NCBI GenBank assembly: GCA_963205185.1
Contig: CAUJHZ010000061.1
Span: 1 to 64,000 of the forward strand
Direction: 5' to 3'
Length of the DNA: 64,000 nucleotides
DNA from: Planctomycetota bacterium
GTDB taxonomy: Bacteria > Planctomycetota > Phycisphaerae > Phycisphaerales > UBA5793
In this document: positions 29,809 to 38,801 of the stretch, one piece after another
How positions within the stretch are numbered: position 1 is the stretch's first letter
Layout: each line of letters opens with the position of its first letter
Notes under the pieces: model-generated
Seen by the model: only the letters and a program-made list of their open reading frames with translations
Database searches by the model: none
What the model was told of the DNA's origin: nothing
Translations under genes and position numbers: made by a program

Positions 29809-30462
29809 ATGCACGATCGAGCGGCCCAAGGCGAGCCGCCCACGGCACCGCTGATCATCAGTCCCGATACGCTGCGCGGCGGGGGCAGCGCCGATGCGCG
29901 CACTCCTCCCGGCCAGACGCTGACGAAGAAGTGGCCCGTCCTGCACTACGGCTCCGTGCCGAACATCGATCCGGCGAAATGGCAACTCAAAGTCTGGGGA
30001 TTGTGCGAGAATCCCTACACACTCGACTGGCGCCAGTTTAACGACCTGCCGCGCGTGGACCTGCGATGTGACATCCACTGCGTCACGCATTGGTCGCGTC
30101 TTGACAACGTGTTTACCGGCGTGCCGACGAAACTGCTCATCGACATGGCCCGGCCCCGCGCCGAGGCGAAGTTCGTCATGCAGCACGCCGCCAGCGCGCC
30201 CGGCAACGACTGGACGACCAACGTATCGATCGATGAGTTCACCGCCCAAGACTGCATCCTTGCAACGCACCACGACGGCCGGCCACTCGAAGCTGAGCAC
30301 GGCTATCCGATCCGCGCTGTTGTGCCGCGGCTCTACTTCTGGAAAGGCGCCAAGTGGATCACCGGACTCGAACTCCGAGCCTCCGATGCGCCGGGGTTCT
30401 GGGAAGTAAACGGCTACCACATGCACGGCGATCCCTGGAAGGAAGAGCGTTTCGGCTGGTGA
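29809..30462 (+). CDS. Sulfite-oxidase-fold molybdopterin oxidoreductase (MsrP/YedY-like)
   Basis: About 217 residues from ATG 29809, which has AGGAAACGTC upstream; ATG 29782 would overlap the previous gene. The sulfite oxidase fold is recognised by WQLKVWGLCENPYTLDW and by DIHCVTHWSRLDN, whose Cys (about residue 91) should bind molybdenum. YPIRAVVPRLYFWKGAKWI and the C-terminal GFWEVNGYHMHGDPW follow. There is no Tat signal, so unlike MsrP it is predicted cytosolic, and no MsrQ membrane partner is present. The neighbouring moaC supplies a step of cofactor synthesis. The substrate is unknown. Confidence 0.88.
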   Translation: MHDRAAQGEPPTAPLIISPDTLRGGGSADARTPPGQTLTKKWPVLHYGSVPNIDPAKWQLKVWGLCENPYTLDWRQFNDLPRVDLRCDIHCVTHWSRLDNVFTGVPTKLLIDMARPRAEAKFVMQHAASAPGNDWTTNVSIDEFTAQDCILATHHDGRPLEAEHGYPIRAVVPRLYFWKGAKWITGLELRASDAPGFWEVNGYHMHGDPWKEERFGW

Positions 30463-30493
30463 GGCCAGCCGCTTCACCCACGCGAAAGGCCCC

Positions 30494-30961
30494 ATGACCG
30501 GCAAACTCTCTCACGTCGATGAACGCGGCCGGGCCAGCATGGTGGATGTGGGCGGCAAGCCGCCGATGCGCCGCCGCGCCGTCGCCGAGGGTTTCTTCAT
30601 CGCCCAATCCGCGACGCTCGACGCCGTCATGGACGGGCAGCTTCCCAAGGGTGAAGCCCTGGCGGTGGCGCGGGTCGCGGGAATCATGGCGGCAAAGCGC
30701 TGCGACGAACTGATCCCGCTTTGCCACAGCCTGCCGATCGAGGCCGTGCAGGTGGACTTCGAGCGCAGCGAACGTGGAATTCGCATCACCGCCAGCGCGT
30801 CATTGACCGGCAAGACGGGCGTGGAGATGGAAGCCCTCACGGCGGTCAGCGTCGCAGCTCTGACGCTCTACGACATGACCAAGGCCATCGACCGGGAACT
30901 GCGGATCGAAGGCATCCGGCTGCTCGAGAAGACCAAGGAGCCGCCCGCCGACGGCCGGTAA
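30494..30961 (+). CDS. moaC: Cyclic pyranopterin monophosphate synthase
   Basis: 155 residues, the normal size. MoaC converts the MoaA product into cyclic pyranopterin monophosphate in molybdenum cofactor synthesis. Signature blocks: SMVDVGGKPPMRRRAVAEG, AAKRCDELIPLCHSLPIEAV (with the LCH motif), GVEMEALTAVSVAALTLYDM and the conserved TKAIDRELRIEG. It sits 32 bases after the molybdenum oxidoreductase. No other moa genes are in the window. Confidence 0.96.
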   Translation: MTGKLSHVDERGRASMVDVGGKPPMRRRAVAEGFFIAQSATLDAVMDGQLPKGEALAVARVAGIMAAKRCDELIPLCHSLPIEAVQVDFERSERGIRITASASLTGKTGVEMEALTAVSVAALTLYDMTKAIDRELRIEGIRLLEKTKEPPADGR

Positions 30962-31134
30962 GTGGGGCCTGGACCGGAGTTTGGGGCCCGGCCGGGCGGG
31001 CGGGCAAGAATTGGTCCCTGCCGGGGCATCTGGCCGAAGTCAACGCAAGGCCGGGGCCAGACCGGCCTTGGTTGGGGGTGGACGCCCCGCTACCATTGCC
31101 CTTATTCATTCGATTCCTCACGGGTGGCTCATCA

Positions 31135-32127
31135 ATGATCATCGACCTCGAAACGCAGGTGTGGACCAATCCGGCACAACTGGGAGCGGAATCCACGGAC
31201 TGGCGACTGAGGGAAGACGTAGAGACCTGGACTTCGATTGACGCCTCTCCAGCCGTGCATGAAGCGGCCATGTCGTGCGTGGATGTGGCGGTGGTGCTCG
31301 GGTTCCGCAGCCTCCACCTCGACGCCCACATCACTTCGGAGAGTGTCGCGGCATTCGTCGGCCGCCAGCCGAACCGGCGCATCGGGTTCGCCGGCATCGA
31401 CCCGATGTGCGATGGCGCGCTCGACGACATCGACAAGGGACTGGCCCTGGGGCTCTGCGGCGTGGTCATCGCCCCGGCCGCGCAGAACTTCCATCCGACT
31501 CACTCCCGGGCCATGCGCGTCTACGAGCGCTGCCAGGCCCTGGGTATTCCCGTCCTGGTGCGCATCCAGCGCCGCCCCACCGCCGCGACCAACATGTCCT
31601 ACGGCCGGCCGCTGCTGTTCGACGAAGTCGCCCGGGCTTTCCCGAATCTTCGGCTGGTCATCGGCGGACTCGGTTATCCGTGGACGGACGAGTCGTTCGT
31701 ACTCATCGGCAAGCATCGGCACGTGTACACGGATCTGGCCGGCCAGGTCTCGCGACCCTGGCAGTTGTACAACTCGCTGATGGCCGCCTTCGAACACCGT
31801 GTGATGGAGAAGATCCTCTTCGCCTCCGGCTTCCCCTTCGACACTCCCGAGCGGGCGATCTCGCGCATCTACTCGCTCAACAGTTACAGCCACGGCACGG
31901 ACCTGCCCTCGATTCCGAGGCAGCACCTTCGCGGCATCGTCGAACGCGATATCTTCCACTGCCTGGGCATCGAGCGCCCCGGTGGTGCAAGCCTGACCGG
32001 CGGCATGTCGCTTTCCCCTGAGACAGTCGAAGTCATGGAAGAGGACGATGACCTTGATGCCCAGATCACGACGCTCACCGGCATGCTCCGGGAGAACGTC
32101 GAACCCGCGCCGCGCTGGAACGCCTGA
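31135..32127 (+). CDS. Amidohydrolase-2-like TIM-barrel protein, metal ligands degenerate
   Basis: 330 residues from ATG 31135. The order of blocks is that of amidohydrolase-2 (ACMSD-like) TIM barrels: MIIDLETQVW at the start, RRIGFAGIDPMCDGALDDID, GLCGVVIAPAAQNFHPT, AFPNLRLVIGGLGYPW, ILFASGFPFDTPERAI. The metal-binding IDxHxH motif near the N-terminus reads IDLETQ, and the Asp of the usual GSDYPF block is Gly in ASGFPF. The classical metal site therefore looks lost, and normal hydrolase activity is doubtful. It may be a regulatory or structural homologue. It follows moaC by 173 bases of GC-rich sequence in which I see no clear feature. Confidence 0.7.
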   Translation: MIIDLETQVWTNPAQLGAESTDWRLREDVETWTSIDASPAVHEAAMSCVDVAVVLGFRSLHLDAHITSESVAAFVGRQPNRRIGFAGIDPMCDGALDDIDKGLALGLCGVVIAPAAQNFHPTHSRAMRVYERCQALGIPVLVRIQRRPTAATNMSYGRPLLFDEVARAFPNLRLVIGGLGYPWTDESFVLIGKHRHVYTDLAGQVSRPWQLYNSLMAAFEHRVMEKILFASGFPFDTPERAISRIYSLNSYSHGTDLPSIPRQHLRGIVERDIFHCLGIERPGGASLTGGMSLSPETVEVMEEDDDLDAQITTLTGMLRENVEPAPRWNA

Positions 32128-32158
32128 CCGCAGCCCGCTGCCGGCGGCGGCTCGGCTC

Positions 32159-32749
32159 GTGCGCGCTCTTTCCGTCGCGCTGTGTCTGCTGCTGATGGCC
32201 GGCTGCGGCCTGATGGGCCACTCCGGCGGCAACATCGAGGTGGTCGGCCTTGGCGATGAGCCCGCCCGCCTCGCCGGCGATCTGAAAACGGCCATCTACC
32301 GCTCGCGCGACGCCAATACCGCCACCTTCGTCTTCAGCGACCTGACTTTGGACGATCTCAAGAATGGCCGCTTTGCCGACGGTCGCGTCATCTGCGTGGA
32401 CATGGCCTGGAGGCCCAAGGCCGGCTCCACCCCCGTCGATCGCACCGCGACGAACTGCACGGTTCGCCAGGTCATTCTCACCGGCAACGCCACCGGCGTC
32501 TACGACGGCGCCGGCTTCCTGGCGCCCGCGGACAAAGCGGGTAGCAACTCGTTTGGCGGGTCGATCTCGGGAGCGGTGCTGCGGCTCATCGAATCCAGCA
32601 GCGGCTTTGACGACCTGCTCGGACCGGCCGAACTGAGCGGCTCGTTTACGGCCCGGCGCGACGACGCCGCAGTCGATCAGATCGCCGTGCGCCTCAACAC
32701 CGAAGTGACGCGCCGCCTGGGCCACCGCTTCTACGTGCTGGGCTTCTGA
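32159..32749 (+). CDS. Small lipoprotein upstream of bamA
   Basis: About 196 residues from GTG 32159. The start is chosen because it opens a lipoprotein signal (VRALSVALCLLLMAGC) with Cys at about residue 16; longer in-frame extensions overlap the preceding gene and lack signal character. The mature part has no family that I recognise: a beta-rich segment (NTATFVFSDLTLDDLKNGRF), then SNSFGGSISGAVLRLIESS. The position 114 bases before bamA raises the possibility of a role at the outer membrane, which is inference. Confidence 0.6.
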   Translation: MRALSVALCLLLMAGCGLMGHSGGNIEVVGLGDEPARLAGDLKTAIYRSRDANTATFVFSDLTLDDLKNGRFADGRVICVDMAWRPKAGSTPVDRTATNCTVRQVILTGNATGVYDGAGFLAPADKAGSNSFGGSISGAVLRLIESSSGFDDLLGPAELSGSFTARRDDAAVDQIAVRLNTEVTRRLGHRFYVLGF

Positions 32750-32863
32750 ACAGCGCGTTCGGCGCGCACTCACTTGAGCCCTCCCGGGCGGTTGTGCCGC
32801 GCGGCGGGCGGCTCTACACTGTCCCCGCTGGGCAGGCTGAACTCTCAGGTGAGGAACACACGG

Positions 32864-35245
32864 GTGAGATGGACATCACAATTGCTGGCCGGCTTGATGC
32901 TGGTCTTGGCGCTGGGTGCGGTGGGACGTCCCGGCGCTGCACGCGCTCAGGACGCGCCGCCTCCGGCATCGCCGCCGATCATGGATGCCTACGAAGGCCT
33001 GCCTGTGCGGCGCGTCGAGTACGTCGGACTCAAGCGCGTCAGCCGGACGCTGGTGGAAAACAACATCCGCATCGCCGTCGGCGAGCCTTACGCAGCCGCC
33101 ACTGTGCAGCAGGATGTTCGCAATCTCACGCGCCTCAACCAATTCCGCGTCATCCTGCCCAAGGCCGAACTCACGCCCGACGGCCAGGCCGTCGTCGTCA
33201 CCTACCAGTTCGACGAGTGGCCGCTGGCCGAGGATGTGCAGGTCACCGGCAATCAGGCGGTCAATGACCAGGACATCTTCAACGCCATTCTCATCCGCGT
33301 CGGTGATCCGCTGGACACTTTTCAGATTAACCGGGCCCGCGAACAGATCGTCGAACTCTATCAGAACCGCGGTTTCTACCTCGCGCAGGTCGAGGTCGAT
33401 CCCAACGTCCTGACGGACTCGAACATCATCCTGTTCAGGATCCGCGAGGGGCCGCGCGTCAAGATCAAGGCCATCGAGTTTCGCGGCAACGTGGCATTCA
33501 GCAGCGATCAGTTGCAGTCGAACCTGAAAACCAAGACGGCGATCTTCCTGCTGCGCACCGGCCAGCTCGATGAAGAAGCCCTGGCCAACGACATCGCCGC
33601 ACTCACCGACTACTACAAGGACCGCGGCTATCTCGACGTGCGCATCGAGCGGCAACTGGACCTCTCCAACGATCTGAAGGAAGCCAAGGTCGTCTTCCTC
33701 ATCGAGGAGGGCCGCCTGTTTACGATGCGCGACGTCGTCGTCGAAGGCAGCCGCCGCCTGCTGCCGGCACAGGTCAAGGCGCTCATCTCGATCAAGACCG
33801 GCGACGTCTACAGCCGCGACCGCATCACCAAGAGCCGCACCATTCTGATGGAGAGCCTGGGCCGGCTGGGCTACATCGACGTCGTCGTCGAGACGCAGGC
33901 GACGCGCGACCCCGAGCAGCCTTTCGTCGATCTGCTCATCACCGTCACCGAAGGGGCCCTGTCGTTCACCGCCGAAGTGATCACCAAGGGCAATCACCTC
34001 ACCAAGAGCGAAGTCATCCTGCGCGAGGTGGACTTTCGACCCAACCGCCCGCTCAACAGCGTGTACATCGAAAACGCCAAGCGGGACATCCGCGCCACGG
34101 GACTCTTCCGCGACGTGCGGATCACCCCCTCGCGGCCCGATCTGTTCGATCCGCTGTATCGAAACATGAACATCGAGGTCGAAGAGGGCGACACCGGATC
34201 GATCAACTTCGGCGCCGCGGTCAGTTCGGACCTTGGCCTCTTCGGCTCGATCGGTCTGACGCAGCGCAACTTCGACATCGCCGACTTCCCCGAGAGTTTC
34301 GATGAGTTCATCCGCGGCCGGGCGTTCCGCGGCGCTGGCCAGGTGTTCAACATCAACATCCAGCCCGGCAACGAGTACAGCAACTACAGCGTCAGCCTGA
34401 GTGACCCGTACGTCTTCGGCACCGACAACGCGTTCTCTTCTTCGCTCGCATACACCGAGCGGGTGCTGGACAGTTACGACGAGAAGCGTTGGGGCGGCTC
34501 GCTGCGCCTCTCGCGCCGCCTGGGCGAAGTCTGGACCGGCTACGTCTCGACGCGCTACCAGTCGATCGATCTTTCCGACATCGACCAGTTCGCGCCCGTT
34601 GACGTATACGACGTGGAGGATGAGAACATCGTCACCGGCCTGGGCGCCGGAATCATTCGCACCACCGTGGACAACCGCGCCCGGCCGTCGCGCGGCAGCC
34701 GGCTCGAACTGGGCATGGAGCAGATCGGCGCTCTGGGCGGCGACTTCGAGTTCACCCGCCTCACCGCGGAGCACACCGTGTTTCTCACCATGGCCGAAGA
34801 CTTCCTCGGCCGCAAGTCCATCCTGCAACTGCACACGCAGGTCGGCTACCAGTTCGGCGGCATGAGCCCGATCTACGAACGCTTCTTCCTCGGCGGCCGG
34901 TCCTTCCGCGGGTTCGATTACCGCACCGTCGCGCCGCGCGGCCTGCGGCCCAACGGCCGCGTGAGCCCCGAGCCCACCGGCGGCGACTGGCTCTTTTTCG
35001 TCGGCGCCCAGTACGAGTTTCCCATCTTCGAGCGCTTCATCGGCGGCGTCGCGTTCGTCGACACCGGCACCGTCACCGAGGATGTCAGCTTCGATCAGTA
35101 CCGCGTATCCGTCGGTCTGGGCGTCCGCCTCTACATCCCGCAACTCGGCCAGGCGCCGCTCGCGTTCGACTTCGGCTTCCCGATTGTGAAAGAGGACACC
35201 GACGACACGCAAGTGCTCAGTTTCAGCATCGACGTGCCGTTCTGA
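32864..35245 (+). CDS. bamA: Outer-membrane protein assembly factor BamA
   Basis: About 793 residues from GTG 32864 (GAGGAA upstream). A signal peptide (LLAGLMLVLALGAVGRPGAARA) precedes five POTRA domains (about 40-110, 110-190, 190-275, 275-355, 355-435), then the 16-stranded barrel ending in Phe. The lid-loop motif is GGRSFRGFDYRTVAPRG. BamA inserts beta-barrel proteins into the outer membrane. Its presence, with Skp and the lipid A genes directly downstream, shows a genuine outer membrane. No other Bam lipoprotein is recognisable apart from the unknown one upstream. Confidence 0.96.
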   Translation: MRWTSQLLAGLMLVLALGAVGRPGAARAQDAPPPASPPIMDAYEGLPVRRVEYVGLKRVSRTLVENNIRIAVGEPYAAATVQQDVRNLTRLNQFRVILPKAELTPDGQAVVVTYQFDEWPLAEDVQVTGNQAVNDQDIFNAILIRVGDPLDTFQINRAREQIVELYQNRGFYLAQVEVDPNVLTDSNIILFRIREGPRVKIKAIEFRGNVAFSSDQLQSNLKTKTAIFLLRTGQLDEEALANDIAALTDYYKDRGYLDVRIERQLDLSNDLKEAKVVFLIEEGRLFTMRDVVVEGSRRLLPAQVKALISIKTGDVYSRDRITKSRTILMESLGRLGYIDVVVETQATRDPEQPFVDLLITVTEGALSFTAEVITKGNHLTKSEVILREVDFRPNRPLNSVYIENAKRDIRATGLFRDVRITPSRPDLFDPLYRNMNIEVEEGDTGSINFGAAVSSDLGLFGSIGLTQRNFDIADFPESFDEFIRGRAFRGAGQVFNINIQPGNEYSNYSVSLSDPYVFGTDNAFSSSLAYTERVLDSYDEKRWGGSLRLSRRLGEVWTGYVSTRYQSIDLSDIDQFAPVDVYDVEDENIVTGLGAGIIRTTVDNRARPSRGSRLELGMEQIGALGGDFEFTRLTAEHTVFLTMAEDFLGRKSILQLHTQVGYQFGGMSPIYERFFLGGRSFRGFDYRTVAPRGLRPNGRVSPEPTGGDWLFFVGAQYEFPIFERFIGGVAFVDTGTVTEDVSFDQYRVSVGLGVRLYIPQLGQAPLAFDFGFPIVKEDTDDTQVLSFSIDVPF

Positions 35246-35448
35246 ACCGGGCGGGAATGCCCATGCCCGAGAAGGCGTCTGTTCTGCAACGATCGCTGCC
35301 GACCCGCCGTCGGCTTGATGAGTTGTTGCCGGTCCAGCCCGTTCCGGGCGTCACCATTCGCTATGATCACTGGATGCGTTGGGCTTGCCGTTGACGCAAT
35401 GCCGAACGTAATGCAAACATTGATTTTCATTCTCAGAGGGTGGTTTCC

Positions 35449-36072
35449 ATGAAGACCTGGTTCAAGAGAAACAGCGCCACACTGCTGGCCATCGCCGGAA
35501 TCTGCATCGGCCTGATGGCGACGCTTCAGGCTTCGGCTCTGTCGCGCAAGCCCGCGACCCCCACCGCCGTCGCCGTGGTGGACTGGATCGCGATCACCGA
35601 CAAGTCCGCCGAGTGGAAAGAGATGCAGACGCAACTTGAGAAGATCGGCGACGATCTCGAGCAGCAGAGCAGCGCCATGCAGAAGACGATTGCCGACCTC
35701 AAGGAGAGCGTCAGCGTCCTCCCCGAAGGCAGCGAAAACCGCCGCAAGGAGGAGGACAAGTTCATCCTCGAGTCCCTCAAGTACGACTCGTGGAAGAAGT
35801 TCGCCGAGAACAAGTACGGCTCGGAGAAGGCGCTCCGCCAGGTGCAGCTCTATAACAAGATCACCGCAGCCGTGGCCCAGGTCGCCGAGCGCGATGGCTG
35901 GGACATCGTGCTCTGGGACGACGCACGGAGCAAGAAGGTCGACGAGGCCAAACTGGACGCCGCGGCCGAACTCATCAGCCGCCGCCAGGTGTTCTACTCG
36001 CGCAAAGACGTGGTTGACATCACTGACGAAGTCATCCTGCTCATGAACAACGAGTTCAACGCGGGCGGCTGA
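35449..36072 (+). CDS. Skp/OmpH-like periplasmic chaperone
   Basis: About 207 residues from ATG 35449 (GAGGGTGG upstream). The signal peptide is LLAIAGICIGLMATLQASA. The Skp-type strand VAVVDWIAI is followed by a long coiled-coil hairpin (about 55-150) rich in Lys and Glu, and then by the closing strand GWDIVLWDD. Skp trimers hold unfolded outer-membrane proteins. The bamA-skp-lpxD order is widespread. The 203 bases before it contain TATGAT (35362-35367) as a possible -10 box, without a convincing -35. Confidence 0.85.
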   Translation: MKTWFKRNSATLLAIAGICIGLMATLQASALSRKPATPTAVAVVDWIAITDKSAEWKEMQTQLEKIGDDLEQQSSAMQKTIADLKESVSVLPEGSENRRKEEDKFILESLKYDSWKKFAENKYGSEKALRQVQLYNKITAAVAQVAERDGWDIVLWDDARSKKVDEAKLDAAAELISRRQVFYSRKDVVDITDEVILLMNNEFNAGG

Positions 36073-36106
36073 TCCCGCCGCCGCCTGACCGACGGAGACG
36101 CCATCG

Positions 36107-37207
36107 ATGACGCAGCAGGCTCACGATCCGGCCATCAACGGAGCGGCTGGAAAGTCGTTCACCGTCGGTGCGCTGGCGCAGCGGCTTGGCGCGGCCGTCG
36201 AAGGCCCCGAGTCTCTCGTGGTCAGCGGCCTCAACGCGCTCGATCTCGCCGGGCCGACGGACATCTCCTTCATCGGCTCCGATTCGTACGCGGCCCGGTG
36301 GGTGGAATCCAAGGCTCTGGCGGCGGCCGTCACGCAGGACCTCATCGTGCCCGGCCACGATGCAAACCGCCGCGCCCTGCTGCGCGTGCCCAATGCCGAT
36401 CTGGCCCTGGCCGAGTTGCTCACGCTGTTTGCTCCAGTCGGCTCGCCGGTCCGGCCGGGCATCCATCCCGACGCCACGGTCGACCCGACGGCGAATATCG
36501 ATGAGTCCGCCGCGATCGGCGCGCGCGTCACGATCGCCGCCGGCTGCCGCATCGGCGCTCGCACCGTCATCGAACCGGGCGTTCAGATCGGCAGCGACGT
36601 GGTCATCGGCGACGACTGTACTATCCGCGCGGGCGTGGTCATCCGCGAGCGTTGCGTCCTGGGCCATCGCGTGAGCATCCACCCCAACTCCGTCATCGGC
36701 TCCGACGGATTCGGCTACCGGCCCGACGGGCGCGGCGGAATGCAGAAGTTGCCGCACATCGGCATCGTGGAAATCCACGATGACGTCGAAATCGGCTCGT
36801 GCACGACTATCGACCGGGCCAAGTTCGGCAAGACCGTCATCGGCGCCCACACCAAGATCGACAACCTCGTGCAGATCGGCCACAACGTCCGCATCGGCCG
36901 GTGTTGCGTGCTCGCGTCGCAGACGGGACTGGCCGGCACGGTGGTGGTGGAAGACTACTGCCAGCTCGGGGCCAAGTCCGGCGTTGCCGATCACCGCCGA
37001 CTCGGCGCCGGCGCGCGCCTGGCGGCCATGACCGGCGTGCACAAGGACATCGAGGCGGGGGCGGAGGTGGTCGGCGCGCCCGCCACGGACCGGCGGCTGT
37101 TCTGGCAGATCCAGGCCGCCCTGCGTAAACTTCCCGAACTTGTCAGAACCGTTGCACGCCTCGAGCAGCAAGAACGACGCAGCGGCGAAGATTCAGACCC
37201 GGCATGA
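36107..37207 (+). CDS. lpxD: UDP-3-O-(3-hydroxyacyl)glucosamine N-acyltransferase
   Basis: 366 residues. An N-terminal uridine-binding domain (about 15-115) is followed by a left-handed beta-helix of hexapeptide repeats (about 115-310) with VQIGHNVRIG, which carries the catalytic His, and a helical C-terminus. LpxD adds the second hydroxyacyl chain in lipid A synthesis. Its stop overlaps the start of the LpxC-FabZ fusion by four bases. Confidence 0.95.
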   Translation: MTQQAHDPAINGAAGKSFTVGALAQRLGAAVEGPESLVVSGLNALDLAGPTDISFIGSDSYAARWVESKALAAAVTQDLIVPGHDANRRALLRVPNADLALAELLTLFAPVGSPVRPGIHPDATVDPTANIDESAAIGARVTIAAGCRIGARTVIEPGVQIGSDVVIGDDCTIRAGVVIRERCVLGHRVSIHPNSVIGSDGFGYRPDGRGGMQKLPHIGIVEIHDDVEIGSCTTIDRAKFGKTVIGAHTKIDNLVQIGHNVRIGRCCVLASQTGLAGTVVVEDYCQLGAKSGVADHRRLGAGARLAAMTGVHKDIEAGAEVVGAPATDRRLFWQIQAALRKLPELVRTVARLEQQERRSGEDSDPA

Positions 37208-38670
37208 CCGACGTGCTTGAATCCAACTCGAAGTCGGCCGCACGCATCTCTTCGGCGCCGACCGAGCCCGAGGCGTCACGGGATGGCGCGCCCCCGCCGG
37301 TCAAGCCCGCGGAACGACCCGCCGCCGCTTCCGCCGCCGAAACGCTCGAAGACGAGGCCCTGCACCAGCACACGCTCGCCGGCCCGGCTGAAGTCACCGG
37401 TCGCGGATTGTTTCACGGGGACCTGGTCACGTGCACGATTCTCCCCGCCCCGCCGGACCACGGCATCGTCTTCGAACGCATCGATCTGCCCAAGCCGGTC
37501 GAAATCCCCGCGACGATCGCCAACGTCACGCCGCGCAACCGGCGCACGACGCTCAAAGTCGGCGACGTGACCATCGAGACCGTCGAGCACTGCCTCTCCG
37601 CCTTGGCTGGCCTCGCGATTGACAACGCGATTATCCGCCTCACGGGCCCGGAACTGCCGTGCGGCGATGGGTCCGCTCTGCCCTATGTCAACGCCATCCA
37701 GAAAGCGGGCATTGTCCGCCAGGATGCGCAGCGCCGCTACTGCCAGATCACCGAGCCCATCACCGTCGAGGAAGGCGATGCGCTGATTGCCGCCCTGCCG
37801 GCTGAGCGCGATGACCTCCAGATTCTCTACGACCTGAATTACCCCGATGAGCCTCGGATTCCGCGACAATTGCACGCGTTTCACCTCAATTCTGAGTCGT
37901 ACGTCCGCGACATCGCCCCCGCCCGGACCTTCAGCCTCAAGGAGGAGGCCCAGGCGCTGTGGGACCGGGGAATGTGCCACCACCTGACGCCGCGCGATGT
38001 CCTCGTGATCGATCAGAACGGCCCGATCGACAACGCGTTCCGCTTCGACAACGAGCCGGTGCGGCACAAGATCCTGGATGTGATCGGCGACATCTACCTG
38101 CTTGGCCGGCCCATCCACGGCCGCATCGTCGCCTACCGCTCGGGCCACTCGCTCAATCACCAGCTCGTCTACCGCCTGCTCGAGAAGCTCCGGGCCGAGC
38201 AGGGCCTCCAGACGCACCTGCAGCGGCAGATGGACGTCCGCTCCATCATGAAGGTGCTTCGTCACCGGTACCCGATGCTCATGATCGACCGCGTCGTCGA
38301 GGTTCACGGCGACCAGCGGGCGATCGGCATCAAGAACGTGACGATTAACGAGCCGTTTTTTCAGGGTCATTACCCGGGGACGCCCATCATGCCCGGCGTG
38401 ATGATCGTAGAGGCAATGGCGCAATTATCGGGCCTGCTGCTCAGCAGTGTGCTGGAGCACCGCGGCAAGATTGCCGTGCTATTGTCGCTGGATAAAGTTA
38501 AGCTTCGCCGCCCGGTGCTGCCGGGGGATCAGATGGTCATCGAAGCCGAGACCATCCGCGCCCAGGGGCGGACGGCGAACGTGAAATGCAAGGCATTGGT
38601 CGGCGGGCAGTTGGCTGCTGAGGCCCAGATCAAGTTCGTAATGGTCGATGCCGAGGACGAAACAGATTAG
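37204..38670 (+). CDS. lpxC/fabZ: LpxC-FabZ bifunctional protein
   Basis: 488 residues. After a Pro/Ala-rich N-terminal extension (about 1-50), residues about 54-330 are LpxC, the zinc deacetylase that commits to lipid A synthesis. Its zinc motif is TIETVEHCLSALAG, with GHSLNHQLV supplying later ligands or catalytic residues. Residues about 340-485 are FabZ (hydroxyacyl-ACP dehydratase), with RHRYPMLMIDRV and the catalytic block GHYPGTPIMPGVMIVEAMAQ. The fusion occurs in Bacteroidetes and several PVC-type lineages. It couples the two enzymes that compete for hydroxyacyl-ACP. The start overlaps the end of lpxD. Confidence 0.96.
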   Translation: MTDVLESNSKSAARISSAPTEPEASRDGAPPPVKPAERPAAASAAETLEDEALHQHTLAGPAEVTGRGLFHGDLVTCTILPAPPDHGIVFERIDLPKPVEIPATIANVTPRNRRTTLKVGDVTIETVEHCLSALAGLAIDNAIIRLTGPELPCGDGSALPYVNAIQKAGIVRQDAQRRYCQITEPITVEEGDALIAALPAERDDLQILYDLNYPDEPRIPRQLHAFHLNSESYVRDIAPARTFSLKEEAQALWDRGMCHHLTPRDVLVIDQNGPIDNAFRFDNEPVRHKILDVIGDIYLLGRPIHGRIVAYRSGHSLNHQLVYRLLEKLRAEQGLQTHLQRQMDVRSIMKVLRHRYPMLMIDRVVEVHGDQRAIGIKNVTINEPFFQGHYPGTPIMPGVMIVEAMAQLSGLLLSSVLEHRGKIAVLLSLDKVKLRRPVLPGDQMVIEAETIRAQGRTANVKCKALVGGQLAAEAQIKFVMVDAEDETD

Positions 38671-38801
38671 CCGCCGCCTTCCCGCCGCGACGGCCGAATC
38701 GGTGTGGTTGGACAACCCACTGCAACTGGCGTGACCTGTGCCTGCTGCGATTCACGATCTCGCGGCCGCACAGCCGATTCCTTGAGGAATCACTTCGTTC
38801 C

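Noticed and set aside
29782-30462. Start of the molybdenum oxidoreductase at ATG 29782.
   Set aside because: It would overlap the previous gene and lacks a ribosome-binding site; ATG 29809 has AGGAAACGTC upstream.
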